NCBI GenBank assembly: GCA_026197075.1
Contig: JAPHQV010000036.1
Location: forward strand, 1 to 64,000
Length of the DNA: 64,000 bases
Source of the DNA: Gammaproteobacteria bacterium
GTDB lineage: Bacteria > Pseudomonadota > Gammaproteobacteria > DSM-19610
Reading direction: 5' to 3'
How positions within the stretch are numbered: position 1 is the first letter of the stretch; every line of letters starts with the position of its first letter. The notes beneath the pieces were generated by a model. It was not told where the DNA came from. It saw only the letters and a program-made list of their open reading frames with translations, and did not search any database. Shown piece by piece: positions 44,201 to 55,159 of this stretch. The position numbers were made by a program, and so were the translations under genes.

Positions 44201-47200
44201 GGCGGTTTTGATGTCAGTATCGGTGCCCAGACAGGGCACCAACTGGCGATCCTCGTGCAGGATCAGGCTGGCAACCGGAGTGAGGCCTGGGAAACAGAGG
44301 TGCCCTCCGGTGATGCCGGCCAGCTCCCGCCGGACCCATCCAGTATCGCCCCGCCACTCGACCAGACCGTGGCCACCAATATATATGACGCCACCCGTTT
44401 CCTCTACACCGGTTCCAACCCGATTCAGCGTGGTATGGCGCCGGAGACCATTGATGAGCAACGAGTGGCCGTGATCCGTGGGCGGGTACAAACCCGGGGC
44501 GGTCAGCCACTGCCCGGTGTCACAATCACCGTCAAGGACAAGGAAGAGTATGGGCATACCCTAAGCCGTGACGACGGTATGTTCGACATGGCCGTCAATG
44601 GCGGTGGCTGGGTCACGATCCGCTATGAGCGGGAGGGTTATCTTCCGGTCCAACGGCAGGTCAGGACACCCTGGCGGGACTACGCCTGGCTGCCCGATGT
44701 GGTCATGATCGGCCTGGATTCCCAGGTGACCGCCATCGATCTGAATGCCACAACATCCATACAGACTGCGCGCGGGAGCCAGGTCACGGATGCCGATGGT
44801 ACCCGCCAGGCCACGATTCTGTTCCCGCAAGGCACACAGGCCGAGCTGGTGATGCCGGATGGCACTACCCAGCCGCTTACGAACCTAAACGTACGTGCCA
44901 CCGAGTACACCGTGGGTGAGGATGGCCCCGCCGCCATGCCCGGGGAACTGCCGCCCAACTCCGGGTATACCTATGCCGTCGAACTTTCCGTGGACGAGGC
45001 GATTGATGCCGGTGCCAAAGAGGTTCGCTTCGATCGCGTGGTCCTATTCTATGTCGATAACTACCTCGGATTTCCCGTTGGCGAGATTGTACCAGCCGGC
45101 TGGTATGATCGTGACGAGGCTGCCTGGATCGCATCCGAGAATGGTCGCATCATCAAGATCCTGTCGATCACCGAAGGCAAGGCCGACCTGGATGTGGACG
45201 GGGATGGAACTCCCGCCGATGCCACCGCCCTTGCCATACTCGGGATTTCAGATGAAGAACGGCGTGAACTGGCAACGCTTTACTCCGAAGGCAAAAGTCT
45301 CTGGCGCGTGCCGGTTCGGCATTTCACGCCTTGGGATTGTAACTGGCCCTATGGGCCGCCCGATGATGCGGTTGCCCCACCCAATACACCACCAGACAGT
45401 CGCGATGGACGCGATCCACCACCGGACGACAGGTGCGAGGTAAGCGGATGCACCATCGACGTACAGGCACAGGTCCTGGGCGAGGAAATCGGGATCACGG
45501 GAACACCCTATACCTTACACTATAGAAGTGACCGTGTTCCTGGCGGAGGGAATACTGTCGATATTCAGGTATACGACGATACCGCCCCAGCATCTCTCAA
45601 GAAGGCCGGTGCCGAGGTGTACATAGCGGGCAGGCAACACGAAGCCACCTTCCTTTCACCCGAGATGCGTCGCTTTGAATGGGATGGAGTGGATGCCTAT
45701 GGTCGGAAGCTGACGGGGCGACACCTCGCGACCATAACGGCATATTATGAATATCCACTCGTCTATTATGCTTCATCAGTGGCGTGGGGCCAGGCCTTTG
45801 GCCGCCTGAGTGCGAATTCTTCCGGTACGGGTGGATCCAGCCGCTTTCTTGGTATGCGAGGCTCCCAGTCGATCCGGGTTACACGTACATGGCAGACCTA
45901 TCTCGATGCGCCTACACCAGGGCAACCCTTGAATGGCTGGTCACTGGATGTGCATCACAGTTATGATCCAAATACACGGAAGCTCTATCTCGGTAACGGC
46001 GGAGTAGTCGACAGCAAGAATCATGGCCATGTAGCAAGAACCCTTTATTCAGGTAGATTCCAGGATATATCAGTCGCGGATAATGGAGGCTGGCTGTTGG
46101 TGGATGAGATTTCTCACCAGATTCTTCACCTGGCATCTGAGGGTACAATCACTGTACTCGCTGGTGATGGGACCCCGGGCTATCACGGTGATGGCGGCCC
46201 TGCGATACTGGCGAAATTTAATACTCCACGTGCGGTAGCCGCTGATGGGAATGGTGGTTTTTACGTGTCTGATGCCGGTAATCATCGGATTCGTCACGTG
46301 GATAGTGGCGGAGTCATAAAAACCGTGGCGGGAACAGGGGTGGCAGGTTTCTCCGGTGAAAACGGAATGGCAACGCTGGCCATGATTGCATCACCGAGTG
46401 GGATCGCTTACCACCCAGGCCAAGGATTGTATATCGCCGATACTGGAAACCACCGTATTCGGCACATCGGAACGGATGGGATAATCACCACTTTCGCAGG
46501 TGGATCCATGGGGTACTCCGGTGATGGGGGCATGGCCTATGAGGCCCGTCTCGCTGCCGCGCAAGGTGTGGCGGTCGATATGGCAGGGAGGGTATATATT
46601 GCGGATACGGGAAACAACCGTCTTCGCAAAGTCGACCAGGATGGAACCATCCATACCGTGGCAGGTGGTGGAATTCAATTCGATGGTGTCCTGGCAGTCG
46701 ACACGATGCTTCCCTCCCCCTCACGGGTAGTGATAGCGCACGATGGTAGTGTATATGTATCCACAAACGAGCGTATCCTGCATATCGGCCCGGATGACAT
46801 TACGAGTACGGTTCTTGGTGGTGGAACGGATGGCTACCTTGAAGGTGGCAGTATCGACTTCCGTTTAAATGGTCATTCGTTTATATCCCCTACTGGGGAC
46901 GGCAACCTCATCGCTACGGTTCCTGGCATGAGTCGATTGTTACGGATCGAGGATGTCCTTCCAGGGATTGGTGATAATGAATACCTGATTCCATCTGAAG
47001 ATCGTGGACTGTTGTATCACTTCGACAATTATGGGAAACACCTGCGTACGCTGGATGCCCTCACCGGCGATGAGATCTATATCTTCGGGTACGATTCCGC
47101 AGGAAGACTGGTTGACATTACGGATCGTGCCGGAAATCGAAGTGAAATACTCCGTGAATTAAACGGTGACCCTAAGGGCATTTCCGCGCCCGGCGGGCAA

Positions 47201-50200
47201 CAGACCACACTTGCAGTCGATGTCGAAGGCTGGCTTTCCCAGGTTGAAAACCCTGCGGGAGAAAAATGGGAGCTGGAGTATTCGGCATATGGCCTTTTGA
47301 CGATTTTTACCAACCCAAGAGGAGTCCATGACCGGTTCTCCTACGACACTTCAGGTCGTCTCATTTTGAATGAAAACGCTATTGGTGGTGGGTGGAGCCT
47401 GGTGCCCAGCACGGTAGATTCTCGCACGAATCTGATTGAGCTGATCACTGGAGAAGGCAATAGCACTCAATACAGTGTTACACGCTCATCGTGGTATTCA
47501 CGTGACCGTGTTACGCAACGGATCACACATCCGGATGGCACGGAAACCATGATAGTGCCTTGGGCGGGAGGTTCACAGACGACATACCGAGTACCAGACG
47601 AAACCATAATTACCACTTGGCCTACTGAAGACCCTGTGTTCGGGTTTTCATCTCCAATCCAGGGGAACCGGACAGTGAAACTGCCCAGCAGAGAATTCAA
47701 CAGCGCATTGTGGTTCGAAGAAAGAAATACTCGCACCGTAAACAATGTGGCAGGATCCCTGTTTCCGGAATACCTGGAAGAACAGAATGAGCGCAATGGG
47801 AAGGTATCCACGCGGGTATACACCGCTTCAGATCGCACCTGGCGTATGACCAGCCCGGATGGCAGAGTCCAGTCTGTCGAACTCAACGCGCTCAGTCTTC
47901 CGGCAAAGGCCACTATTGGCGGCTTGGCGCCAATTGAAATGGAATATGACACTCAAGGGCGTATCTATCGGATCAGCCAGCAGTCGAGTGTGGAAAACCG
48001 GGCGATGATTCTGGACTACCATGCCTCTGGGCACCAAAAGAACTGGCTCGCCGGGGTAACGGACATCTTTGGGCGTCGCGCCGCGTATGAGTACGACGCG
48101 GCAGGTAGGCTGATCAGCCAGACAAGTCCGGATGGTCGTGAGACTCTGTTTCAATGGAATCAAACGGGTAATCTGATCTCCATTACCCCTCCCGGACGGC
48201 ATGCGCACCTGTTCACGTATACGGCGTTGAATCAGGAAGAGACCTATGACCCACCGAATCTGTTCGGCGTTAGCATGGTCACCCGTTACACCTATGATCT
48301 TGACAAGAATTTGACTCGTATTGAGCGCCCGGACAGCAGGGTTGTAACGCTGAATTACGATAGAGGGCGGCTGGACAAACTCATGCTGGCTCGTGGTCTG
48401 TATCAATATGATTATCATCCAGTTACGGGCCAGCTGGATCGATTGACCGCACCGGATGGCGGTGTGACTGAATACACATGGGATGGCTTCCTGCCCTTGG
48501 CGGAGACCTGGAGCGGTGTGATCAATGGTGAAGTGGCCAGGAGCTATAACAGGGATCTGCAAGTTGATCAGCTTACCATAGCGGGTAATACCTTTGTTTT
48601 TGATTATGATCTGGACGGGCTATTGAGAAAGGCTGGCAGATTGCTGCTGGGTCGTGACCCACTGAATGGGTTACCACAAACCACTGGTATAGACGCCGCG
48701 ACGACAAGGTATCGCTATAACGCGTTTGGAGAACCCACCAATGAGTATCTTGTGGGATACAGGGTTCCCGCGAATATATCCGTTACATTGAACAACATGG
48801 TGGTGAATGATCCTTCCGTGAATATCATAGCCGAGGTCGACAACGCCGCGAGGATAACGGTTAACGGTATGGAGCTTACGCGGATATCGGGCAATCAGTT
48901 TTCCGGTACTTTATTAATCGAAACGCCGGGAATCCATGGCCTTCAGACGAGTGCCTATGGATATGACGACGGGCTTTATTACTCAGATACCAACTACATC
49001 ACATACGAGGACACTGGTACACTGACCGGTGAGCTTGTTGCCAGAATTATGGGTGTTTCCTCTGTAGGTGATGTCTACTTCATGACCTCGGATGGTGCGG
49101 CAAAAGTGCTCTATTCCGGAGAGTCAACCGCGTCACAACCAGACTGGCTGATAGACGTGAGCGCGCTCGGAATCGCGTCTGACGGGTCTCGATCGATATT
49201 TTTCGCACGGAACGGGATACTCTGGAAGCGTGATGGCGCAATGGAGAGCATGATTGCTGATCTTCTCGGCCAGTCGCTCACACCGGCGGACATCGCCGTG
49301 GGCCCGGGAGATGACGTGATTGTGTCTGATGAAAGCGGCATATATCGCCTTACTAGCGATGGTAGCTTCCAATTCATCAATGATGATGGATGGTACCCTG
49401 CCATCCTTTCCGGGTCCGCATCCGGCGTTTTAGCGTATTGGCCCGGCGATAGCTATGAGATTCCATACGGAACCGATATCTACCGCGTAGGAACTGCTGG
49501 ACTTGAGCCATTCTATGACCTTGAGGACAATGGATACGCAGACGTGAAAGATATTGCCCACGCGGGTGATGGTACCGTTTGTTTTGTTGCCGTCGGCCAT
49601 CATGACCTTGTCCAACTTGGTTCCTCGGGTTCTGGCGAAGAGATGCCCAGTCTTGTGTGCGTACCTCCTGGTGGAAGCGCGGCAGAATCCCCGCTTACAA
49701 AAGTGGACCGTGGACTGGAATTCGGTGATGGAGACAATCTTTATGGTGCATCACGGGATAATCTTTATCAGATTATAAACGAACAGGAATACCCGAAACT
49801 GACCAGTGGTGCACTTGTGAGTGCTTCACTCAACATCAACGGAACACTGGGTGGTGGCGTCTTCGCCCTTTCGTTTGAGCGTGACGAACTAGGCCGGATT
49901 TCCCGCAAGGTGGATGAAATCCAGGCCGTGGCCAAGATTTCCGACTATGTCTATGACGATGCCGGCCGCCTGATCGAGGCCACGGTCGATGATATATCCA
50001 CCACCTGGGACTATGACCCCAACGGCAACCGCACCCATGAGAACGGCGCTCTGATGGCCACCTATGATGAGCAGGATCGCCTGCTGACATACGGCGCCAC
50101 CAGCTACACCTATACCGCAAATGGCGAGCTCAAGACTCGTACCGATTCCGGCCTCACCACAAGTTATGGCTATGATGAGCTCGGCAACCTGCTCCAGGTT

Positions 50201-51088
50201 GATCTACCGGGTGGCATGGTGATCGATTACCTTATCGATGGCCGCAACCGCCGGATCGGAAAGCGGATCGACGGTATTCTGGTGCAGGGGTTCCTGTACC
50301 AGGACCAGTTGAACCCGGTGGCGGAGCTGGACGGCAGCGGCAATGTGATAGCCCGCTTCGTCTATGCCGACAAGCCCAACATCCCGGCCTATATGGACAA
50401 AGAAGGTAAGACCTACCGCATCCTCTCAGACCACCTGGGCAGTCCCCGCCTGGTCATTGATACCGCCACGGGCGATGTTGTCCAACGGCTGGATTATGAT
50501 GTATGGGGCAATGTCTTGCTGGACACGAATCCTGGGTTTCAGCCGTTCGGGTTCGCCGGAGGCATCTACGACAACCACACCGGCTTGGTGCGGTTCGGGG
50601 CGCGGGATTATGACCCACAGACCGGACGGTGGACGAGCAAGGATCCGATACGGTTTGATGGTGGTGATTCTAATCTTTATGGTTATGTGGAAAGTGACCC
50701 TATAAATTCGTTTGACCCTTATGGATTGTTTGGGACAACCAATATGGTTCTTGGCCTAACAGGCTTAAGGCCAAGCCAACTGCCAAATACCCAAAGAGAG
50801 GCAGATTATCGCTTTAATCCACAATACACATATAATCCTAAGCATATAGATGCTGCAATAAACACTGTTGGAACGATAGCTACGGTATCAGCTATTTGTA
50901 CTTCTGGTCCGGTTTCACCTGTTCTGGCGGCTGCAGCGCTCGCTATTGATGCATATGGAATTTATACTGCACCATCACCCAGCGAGCTTGCTCTTCGATC
51001 TGCGCCAAGTATTCTTGGGGTATCTGGATTTAATAAGACTGCTGCTACGCTATCAGCAATTAACTCTACAAGATCATGGCTGCAATAG
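41273..51088 (+). CDS. Giant exported Rhs/YD-repeat protein with NHL repeats and variable toxin-like C-terminus
   Basis: A 3271-residue protein from ATG 41273 (GGGAGGG upstream). Residues ~16-41 form a Sec-type signal or anchor ([18 protein letters not shown]). Two tandem ~345-residue repeats follow (about 43-390 and 393-738), sharing [23 protein letters not shown] and [13 protein letters not shown]. Next are Ig-like segments, a carboxypeptidase-regulatory-like domain (about 1070-1130), a Rhs spine region, NHL repeats (about 1617-1810, with TGNHRIRHI and TGNNRLRKV), YD repeats (about 1900-2500), a ~360-residue propeller-like insert, and the RHS core ending [12 protein letters not shown]...DPYGLF at 3148. 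The last ~119 residues are AT-rich and hydrophobic, like a polymorphic toxin tip. No VgrG or PAAR genes are nearby; Sec export is indicated. Confidence 0.88.
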   Translation: MGQRARWATTTSSRFVWKGFTILPVWLLCLVLLLGGALGQSIATPSSFQYYILNPNLQGGPIHVLSLSDGNRIHVNGVELRLDRNETGILNGDARLIPGTKITGSGPFTLRSDVKGVDLPVPGLFAGMEFVIPHHRDHHLYYLLSPHGDAQVEIRLGSDPQILTLPAGEVVTFDAGGNNSIAGILRSDRPILMEHAAYSGATPRDVYPVPPAVRNLWGIRSNTAVLAALEDATTVWVYASNGDSAQYQLNAGEKRNIGTGSSGAQGTGSALRIVADKPVAAIQVADGDGIEATAFLETSYLGTRHGIPVDAQYLAVACTDQGTILNLYHDGEHIQELACHTTGDSAYPGKAYFGSTTSGVHIPAGAYLESDHPVHVYYETRSFDAEHNLLGHQYRYFILDDRAMTGPLNVVSLTDDNQIRAGSHSLSLYQYWMNSIPPGDHLQPGAMITGTGPFVLGSDIVGTDLPVPSTFAGLEFVIPHQRNRHVYSLLSPYGDAQVEIRLGDRVELVELPQGSVVQYEAGDDNTGAAVLHASSPILVMHTAYSGNNTRDVYPVPPAAHSLWGIHSNTVVIAAARGDTLVEVHTSNGATDSFSLQASEKRVLNIDSSGGQGTGNAVHIRADKPVAAIQIADGDGLEATAFLGRSHLGMRHAIPVDSQYVAVACPEPDTRITLMDGVPPSITEQICSADGFVPGKAYFGSPNNGTHIQARAILESDRPVYLMYEAAASNGERNLIGMMEAQSHLPWIRIANPTEGTYINQPRPEIQIELNPPVYGFDSASLALLMNGESLVMDCQSGLAFTTCVPDNPMPEGGITLEASIRDVAGKTIEAAPVSFTLDITVPQIHLDNPEHVDWVNESTLAVTGQLSETADLRINGAQVGLDEELHFNHVIELVEGSNGIWVIAFDRAGNLSWLYREVHLDTVPPQAPDGEFIQISEPESGQITVSGEPGAVEANSTVEIINLDTAESTHVAATPEGGFDVSIGAQTGHQLAILVQDQAGNRSEAWETEVPSGDAGQLPPDPSSIAPPLDQTVATNIYDATRFLYTGSNPIQRGMAPETIDEQRVAVIRGRVQTRGGQPLPGVTITVKDKEEYGHTLSRDDGMFDMAVNGGGWVTIRYEREGYLPVQRQVRTPWRDYAWLPDVVMIGLDSQVTAIDLNATTSIQTARGSQVTDADGTRQATILFPQGTQAELVMPDGTTQPLTNLNVRATEYTVGEDGPAAMPGELPPNSGYTYAVELSVDEAIDAGAKEVRFDRVVLFYVDNYLGFPVGEIVPAGWYDRDEAAWIASENGRIIKILSITEGKADLDVDGDGTPADATALAILGISDEERRELATLYSEGKSLWRVPVRHFTPWDCNWPYGPPDDAVAPPNTPPDSRDGRDPPPDDRCEVSGCTIDVQAQVLGEEIGITGTPYTLHYRSDRVPGGGNTVDIQVYDDTAPASLKKAGAEVYIAGRQHEATFLSPEMRRFEWDGVDAYGRKLTGRHLATITAYYEYPLVYYASSVAWGQAFGRLSANSSGTGGSSRFLGMRGSQSIRVTRTWQTYLDAPTPGQPLNGWSLDVHHSYDPNTRKLYLGNGGVVDSKNHGHVARTLYSGRFQDISVADNGGWLLVDEISHQILHLASEGTITVLAGDGTPGYHGDGGPAILAKFNTPRAVAADGNGGFYVSDAGNHRIRHVDSGGVIKTVAGTGVAGFSGENGMATLAMIASPSGIAYHPGQGLYIADTGNHRIRHIGTDGIITTFAGGSMGYSGDGGMAYEARLAAAQGVAVDMAGRVYIADTGNNRLRKVDQDGTIHTVAGGGIQFDGVLAVDTMLPSPSRVVIAHDGSVYVSTNERILHIGPDDITSTVLGGGTDGYLEGGSIDFRLNGHSFISPTGDGNLIATVPGMSRLLRIEDVLPGIGDNEYLIPSEDRGLLYHFDNYGKHLRTLDALTGDEIYIFGYDSAGRLVDITDRAGNRSEILRELNGDPKGISAPGGQQTTLAVDVEGWLSQVENPAGEKWELEYSAYGLLTIFTNPRGVHDRFSYDTSGRLILNENAIGGGWSLVPSTVDSRTNLIELITGEGNSTQYSVTRSSWYSRDRVTQRITHPDGTETMIVPWAGGSQTTYRVPDETIITTWPTEDPVFGFSSPIQGNRTVKLPSREFNSALWFEERNTRTVNNVAGSLFPEYLEEQNERNGKVSTRVYTASDRTWRMTSPDGRVQSVELNALSLPAKATIGGLAPIEMEYDTQGRIYRISQQSSVENRAMILDYHASGHQKNWLAGVTDIFGRRAAYEYDAAGRLISQTSPDGRETLFQWNQTGNLISITPPGRHAHLFTYTALNQEETYDPPNLFGVSMVTRYTYDLDKNLTRIERPDSRVVTLNYDRGRLDKLMLARGLYQYDYHPVTGQLDRLTAPDGGVTEYTWDGFLPLAETWSGVINGEVARSYNRDLQVDQLTIAGNTFVFDYDLDGLLRKAGRLLLGRDPLNGLPQTTGIDAATTRYRYNAFGEPTNEYLVGYRVPANISVTLNNMVVNDPSVNIIAEVDNAARITVNGMELTRISGNQFSGTLLIETPGIHGLQTSAYGYDDGLYYSDTNYITYEDTGTLTGELVARIMGVSSVGDVYFMTSDGAAKVLYSGESTASQPDWLIDVSALGIASDGSRSIFFARNGILWKRDGAMESMIADLLGQSLTPADIAVGPGDDVIVSDESGIYRLTSDGSFQFINDDGWYPAILSGSASGVLAYWPGDSYEIPYGTDIYRVGTAGLEPFYDLEDNGYADVKDIAHAGDGTVCFVAVGHHDLVQLGSSGSGEEMPSLVCVPPGGSAAESPLTKVDRGLEFGDGDNLYGASRDNLYQIINEQEYPKLTSGALVSASLNINGTLGGGVFALSFERDELGRISRKVDEIQAVAKISDYVYDDAGRLIEATVDDISTTWDYDPNGNRTHENGALMATYDEQDRLLTYGATSYTYTANGELKTRTDSGLTTSYGYDELGNLLQVDLPGGMVIDYLIDGRNRRIGKRIDGILVQGFLYQDQLNPVAELDGSGNVIARFVYADKPNIPAYMDKEGKTYRILSDHLGSPRLVIDTATGDVVQRLDYDVWGNVLLDTNPGFQPFGFAGGIYDNHTGLVRFGARDYDPQTGRWTSKDPIRFDGGDSNLYGYVESDPINSFDPYGLFGTTNMVLGLTGLRPSQLPNTQREADYRFNPQYTYNPKHIDAAINTVGTIATVSAICTSGPVSPVLAAAALAIDAYGIYTAPSPSELALRSAPSILGVSGFNKTAATLSAINSTRSWLQ

Positions 51089-51375
51089 ATAGAAGCCGGA
51101 TTTCCGTTTATTTATGGATTATCACTTCACTTGTGTATGGGGTGTTCGTATTGATTCAATCAGAAGCAATATATACAACCAAAGCTGGTGGAATCATTTT
51201 ATTTTCTATCGGAACGAAGATAATAATAGAATACATGTTAGGGTTACCCATTCGATTTCCATATAGCGGAGTTATCGAGCGTGGTACGTCGCTTCGCTAT
51301 ACGCGAATGTTCTCGTTAGCATTCTCGCTTGGGTTGTCGGTTTTCGCTGTTTTGTTTTCGTTAGGAAAGATATGA
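51076..51375 (+). CDS. Small membrane protein, probable immunity protein for the Rhs tip
   Basis: A 99-residue protein with three hydrophobic segments ([38 protein letters not shown] and [19 protein letters not shown]). Its ATG overlaps the end of the giant Rhs gene by 13 bases, and it shares the low GC content of the Rhs tail, so tail and small gene were probably acquired together. This is the classical place for an immunity gene. A membrane-embedded immunity protein fits a toxin tip that is itself hydrophobic and may act on membranes. No known immunity family recognised. Confidence 0.65.
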   Translation: MAAIDRSRISVYLWIITSLVYGVFVLIQSEAIYTTKAGGIILFSIGTKIIIEYMLGLPIRFPYSGVIERGTSLRYTRMFSLAFSLGLSVFAVLFSLGKI

Positions 51376-51451
51376 CGAACAAATAGGTTATGCTGCATTT
51401 CAGAAAATTCACATAATCCAGTTAGTAGTGTTCGCCATAGATGTGTAGTAA

Positions 51452-51880
51452 TTATACGCTCACAACCTTCACAGCAGTCTTTCCAGCAGCACGCATCAAT
51501 TCCTTGTCAATGGTCGCCAATGGAATTCCATTACGCAGGGCCAGATCCAAATATGATGCATCATAAGACGACAGGTTGAAACGCCGTGCCAGTTGCTGAA
51601 TACTTCCCACGGCATGTGCGGAGGTGTCCACTTCTACCTGGATGGCCATGCGCTCCAGAAGACCGGAGAATTCCGCGCTCCTGGCCTCGGTCAGCAGACC
51701 TTGTGACTCGCCTCGTGCCAGTACGTTTGCCACCTCCAGCGGCCATATCGACGGGGTCACGGCTTGATTTTCGATATCCTCCAATAGCGAAAGTATACCG
51801 ATGGAATACTCCTTATCGGCCCTGCTGCCATCTACAAACAACCACCTCATCACGACAGAATTATCCAGGACGAAGCGCAT
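51452..51880 (-). CDS. VapC-like PIN-domain toxin
   Basis: A 142-residue PIN-domain protein starting MRFVLDNSVVMRWLF. The acidic residues expected for the Mg2+ site are Asp6, a Glu in WPLEVANVLARGE, Asp in NLSSYDASYLDLA and Asp in LATIDKELMRAA. PIN toxins of this type are ribonucleases that cut tRNA or rRNA. The start ATG shares a base with the antitoxin stop (TGATG), so the genes are coupled. Confidence 0.88.
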   Translation of the reverse strand: MRFVLDNSVVMRWLFVDGSRADKEYSIGILSLLEDIENQAVTPSIWPLEVANVLARGESQGLLTEARSAEFSGLLERMAIQVEVDTSAHAVGSIQQLARRFNLSSYDASYLDLALRNGIPLATIDKELMRAAGKTAVKVVSV

Positions 51881-52131
51881 CAATCCCTACCCTCTTCCAA
51901 AAGGCTTTTGACTTCGACGCCGCTCACCGGGGCATGTTTGCACATGAATTCACGCATCTGCCGCGCTGCAACACCGGCTTCTCTTCGGGCGTCACTGTCT
52001 ACCGGGATGAGTTCAGCGACTGGTCGACCACGCTGGGTGATGATGAATCTTGCTCCAGCCTCGACCTTGCGCAGATAGGCGGGCAAATGCGTTTTGGCTT
52101 CGTAGGCGCCAACCTCTTCATGAATGGACAT
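51880..52131 (-). CDS. Phd/YefM-type antitoxin
   Basis: An 83-residue protein. EVGAYEAKTHLPAYLRKVEAG and FIITQRGRPVAELIPVD match the Phd/YefM DNA-binding fold, and the C-terminal tail (about residues 50-83) is the part that should wrap the toxin. It represses its own promoter; a palindrome lies just upstream. It forms an operon with the PIN toxin. Confidence 0.88.
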   Translation of the reverse strand: MSIHEEVGAYEAKTHLPAYLRKVEAGARFIITQRGRPVAELIPVDSDARREAGVAARQMREFMCKHAPVSGVEVKSLLEEGRD

Positions 52132-52160
52132 GCCAGTCTCCCTGAATAGGATATTAATAA

Positions 52161-52178
52161 ACTAGTCTATAGACCAGT
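52161..52178. promoter_or_regulatory. Operator palindrome of the vapBC-type operon
   Basis: ACT-a-GTCTATAGAC-c-AGT, an 18-bp near-perfect palindrome 30 bases upstream of the antitoxin gene; AGTCTAT is repeated at 52164 and 52176. It is well placed to overlap the promoter. Confidence 0.55.
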
Positions 52179-52329
52179 CTATTATTTTGCAAGTAAGACT
52201 GCGCCACAATCGCGGAACCAGTCATCAATATCCAGGGGTTTACGCTGGAATATTTATCGATTTATTAGTATGTTGCATACAGCACGAGTGGCTATCATCC
52301 GTGCAGTGATAGATCCTATGGGGGGATCC

Positions 52330-53040
52330 ATGCAAAAAATCCACAGTTGGCACCTGCTCTTCCTCCTGGCCATGGCCCTGTCCAGCCCCGCCCTTGGCCA
52401 GCCCGCATCCTGGTCCGACTGGCACCACGGTGCGCGCGGCCATGCCCAGGCGCTCGCCTCCGCTGAACGCGCCATGGAGCCGATGGTGGTGTATTTCCAT
52501 ACGGATTGGTGTCCCTGGTGCCGCAAGCTCAACGAGCGCTACCTGCGCCATGGTCAGGTGCGGGATGTACTGTCCGGCATACAGAAGATAGAGATCAATC
52601 CGGAAGAAACTTCCGCTGGCGAGGCGCTGTTCAAGAAATACGGTGGCAAGGGCTATCCCTCGTTCTATGTGCTGATACCCGGCTCCGGCGAGCCGACGAT
52701 GAAGATTTCTCCTTTCAAGCGTTCTGGGGAGCAATCACTTGTGGAGTTTTCAGACGTCATACGCAACACCGTCACCACGCAATACAATCGTTGGGCGCAT
52801 CGTCTCGTCCAAGCCAATGACAATGCCCGCGCACTACAGGTACTCGAAAAATCGCTGCTGGCTGACCCCCGAAATGGCTATGCCCACTATATGCAGGGAC
52901 TGCTGTATCACAAGGAAGGCCATGAAACACGTAATCTGGATCTCCTGCGCAGAGCCAAGCTTGCCTATGAGCGTGCGCTTTCCATAGAACCTGGGCACAC
53001 GGGAAGCCGACAGGGCCTGGAGGCCTTGCGCAATTTGTAG
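52330..53040 (+). CDS. Exported thioredoxin-fold protein with TPR-like C-terminus
   Basis: A 236-residue protein from ATG 52330 (GGGGGGA upstream). The signal peptide ends near SSPALGQ. The thioredoxin-like domain has YFHTDWCPWCRKLNE with the redox motif CPWC (residues 61-64) and a cis-Pro region GYPSFYVL. The C-terminal ~90 residues form TPR-like helices (NARALQVLEKSLLADPRNGYAHYMQGLL, YERALSIEPGHTGS). It is probably a periplasmic thiol-disulfide protein with a protein-binding tail; the partner is unknown. Confidence 0.8.
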   Translation: MQKIHSWHLLFLLAMALSSPALGQPASWSDWHHGARGHAQALASAERAMEPMVVYFHTDWCPWCRKLNERYLRHGQVRDVLSGIQKIEINPEETSAGEALFKKYGGKGYPSFYVLIPGSGEPTMKISPFKRSGEQSLVEFSDVIRNTVTTQYNRWAHRLVQANDNARALQVLEKSLLADPRNGYAHYMQGLLYHKEGHETRNLDLLRRAKLAYERALSIEPGHTGSRQGLEALRNL

Positions 53041-53112
53041 TGTGTGTATGCAGGAAGAGAACTCATCGATGGAAGATGTCCATCAGTTGCATTTCTACCA
53101 CGATCTGTCGTT

Positions 53113-53168
53113 TCGTAACATTACCGTAATCTGTTCTTAACAGAACCGTCATCCTGTCTCCCTAGACT
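53113..53168 (+). promoter_or_regulatory. Tandem PHO-box-like promoter of the porin gene
   Basis: Four 7-mers at exact 11-bp spacing: TCGTAAC (53113), CCGTAAT (53124), TCTTAAC (53135) and CCGTCAT (53146). They resemble the PhoB half-site CTGTCAT. The last ends exactly ten bases before a -10-like TAGACT (53163-53168), the geometry of PhoB-dependent promoters. Confidence 0.6.
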
Positions 53169-53234
53169 ACCCCTGCCGCCGATGATCCACACGGCGATGC
53201 GGATATCTCATACAGTCAAATTTGGAGACAGTTT

Positions 53235-54236
53235 ATGCACAAGAAACTCATCGCAGTGGCGGTGGCCGCGGCCCTTGTCGCCCCCCTGGCCAGCCAGGCC
53301 GAAATGAAACTTTATGGTCGCGCCCACGTGTCCGTGGACCAGCTCGACGATGGCACCGAAAGCGGCACCAACGTGTCCAGCAACTCCAGCCGCATCGGTT
53401 TCAAGGCCGACAAGGAACTGGAAAACGGTATGACAGCCCTGTTCCAGGTGGAACAGGAAATCCGTTACGACAACGGTTCCGGCTCCGATTGGGCCTCGCG
53501 TGACTCCTTCGTGGGACTGAAGGGTGATTTCGGCATGGTGCGCCTCGGGTACTTCGATACCCCGCTGAAAGGCGTCCGCAGCAAGACAGACCTGTTCGGC
53601 GATCAGATCGGTGATGCCCGCAATCTCACTCGCCTGAAGGAATTCGGTGCGGATTTCGACACCCGTTTCCGCAACGGCGTTCACTATCGTACCCCCAGCA
53701 TGAGCGGCCTGACCGGCGATCTGCACTACTCCACCAACAACAACAGCAATACCAATCCTCCGGCTGACGATACCGATGCCCTGAGCCTGGGTGTCAACTA
53801 CCGTTCCGACGATATGTACCTGGGTCTGGCGCACGAAAAGCGTGAATCCGACGACTTCAGTGCCGTGCGTCTGGGTGCCTACTATGACTTCGGCGACTTC
53901 CGGGTCACCGGTCTGGGCCAGTGGGCCGACCTGAAGGCCAGTGGTGATGTGGACACCTACGGTCTGGGTCTGCGCTACAAGATGGGCAAGACCGCCCTGA
54001 AGGGCCAGTACTACTGGGTGGATACGGATGGTACCGATACCGACGCCAACATGATGGCCATCGGTGTGGACTACAGCCTCGACAAGAGCACCAAGGTCTA
54101 TGTGGCCTATGCCCGTACCGACAACGACGACAACGCCGACTTCAGCATGGCCGGTGGTGGTCATGGTGCACAGATCAGCCCGACGGTTGGCGAAACCATC
54201 AGTGGTTTCTCCGTAGGTCTGCTGTACAACTTCTAA
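53235..54236 (+). CDS. Gram-negative outer-membrane porin
   Basis: A 333-residue protein with a signal peptide (HKKLIAVAVAAALVAPLASQA), then KLYGRAHVSVDQLDDGTESG and SSRIGFKADKELENGMTALF, the usual start of 16-stranded general porins. LGYFDTPLKGVRSKTDLF (loop 3 region) and the C-terminal VGLLYNF with terminal Phe agree. It forms a trimeric channel for small solutes. GGAGAC lies nine bases before the ATG. The PHO-box-like promoter suggests induction at low phosphate, and a strong terminator ends the transcript. Confidence 0.92.
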   Translation: MHKKLIAVAVAAALVAPLASQAEMKLYGRAHVSVDQLDDGTESGTNVSSNSSRIGFKADKELENGMTALFQVEQEIRYDNGSGSDWASRDSFVGLKGDFGMVRLGYFDTPLKGVRSKTDLFGDQIGDARNLTRLKEFGADFDTRFRNGVHYRTPSMSGLTGDLHYSTNNNSNTNPPADDTDALSLGVNYRSDDMYLGLAHEKRESDDFSAVRLGAYYDFGDFRVTGLGQWADLKASGDVDTYGLGLRYKMGKTALKGQYYWVDTDGTDTDANMMAIGVDYSLDKSTKVYVAYARTDNDDNADFSMAGGGHGAQISPTVGETISGFSVGLLYNF

Positions 54237-54256
54237 GGCTATATCGCGGCACCGCA

Positions 54257-54291
54257 GGCCAGGAACCGGTAATCCGGTTCCTGGCCTTTTT
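54257..54291. terminator. Rho-independent terminator after the porin gene
   Basis: GGCCAGGAACCGG-TAAT-CCGGTTCCTGGCC, a perfect 13-bp stem with a four-base loop followed by TTTTT. It ends the porin transcript and may also serve the convergent tatD-like gene. Confidence 0.95.
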
Positions 54292-54305
54292 GTTTCTGCC
54301 GGATG

Positions 54306-55088
54306 CTAGGCCCGGGATACGGAACGGAACAAGCGATAAAAATTCTCGGTGGTTGCTGCCGCCAGCTCGGAGAAAGATTCCCCGCGCAGTTCAGCCAGGT
54401 ACTCGGCCACATGACGTACATAGGCCGGCTGGTTGGGCTTGCCACGTTTCGGCACCGGTGCCAGGTAGGGGGAGTCGGTTTCCACCAGCAGGCGCTCCAG
54501 GGGAACCTGGCGGGCCACCTCCTTGAGTTCCAGGGCATTCTTGAAGGTGACGATGCCGGAGAAGGAAATATAGAAGCCGAGCTCCATGGCCTGACGCGCC
54601 ATGTCGTAGTCCTCGGTGAAGCAATGCAGCACACCGCCCGCTTCCCCGGCCCGCTCCTCGCGCAGGATGCGCAGGGTGTCTTCCCGGGCCTCACGGGTAT
54701 GCACGATCAGCGGCTTTCCGCATTCCCGGGCGGCGCGGATGTGGGTGCGGAAGCGCTCCCGCTGCCATTCCAGGTCACCTTCGCCATGGTAGTAGTCGAG
54801 GCCGGTCTCGCCGATGGCGACCACACCCGCTTCACGTGAGCGTTCCACCAGTTCCGCTACGGTCGGTTCATGGCAGTCGGCATGATCGGGATGCACGCCC
54901 ACGGAGAGGGAAACCTCGGGATGCCCGCGCGTCTTGTCGCACATGCGTGGCCAGTCCTCGAAGTTCACTGATACGCAGAGCATGTGCTCGATGCCGTTGT
55001 TTCTGGCTGCGTCGAGGTAGGGCTGCAGGGAACCATCGGTGTCCGTGAGGTCCAGCATGTCGAGATGGCAATGGGAGTCGACCAACAT
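54306..55088 (-). CDS. TatD family metal-dependent hydrolase (YcfH-like)
   Basis: A 260-residue TIM-barrel hydrolase. Metal ligands are visible in VDSHCHLDML (H-x-H), AIGETGLDYY (Glu), PLIVHTREA (His), GGVLHCFTE (His) and LVETDSPYLAP (Asp). TatD proteins are Mg2+-dependent 3'-5' exonucleases or deoxyribonucleases. Its place after holB and pilZ is that of ycfH in other Gammaproteobacteria. Full length for the family. Confidence 0.92.
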   Translation of the reverse strand: MLVDSHCHLDMLDLTDTDGSLQPYLDAARNNGIEHMLCVSVNFEDWPRMCDKTRGHPEVSLSVGVHPDHADCHEPTVAELVERSREAGVVAIGETGLDYYHGEGDLEWQRERFRTHIRAARECGKPLIVHTREAREDTLRILREERAGEAGGVLHCFTEDYDMARQAMELGFYISFSGIVTFKNALELKEVARQVPLERLLVETDSPYLAPVPKRGKPNQPAYVRHVAEYLAELRGESFSELAAATTENFYRLFRSVSRA

Positions 55089-55159
55089 GGAAAGCCCTGG
55101 ATTCCCGCCTGCACGGGAATGACGAAAACAGACTGAATCGGAGAAAGTGTAACCGAAGG

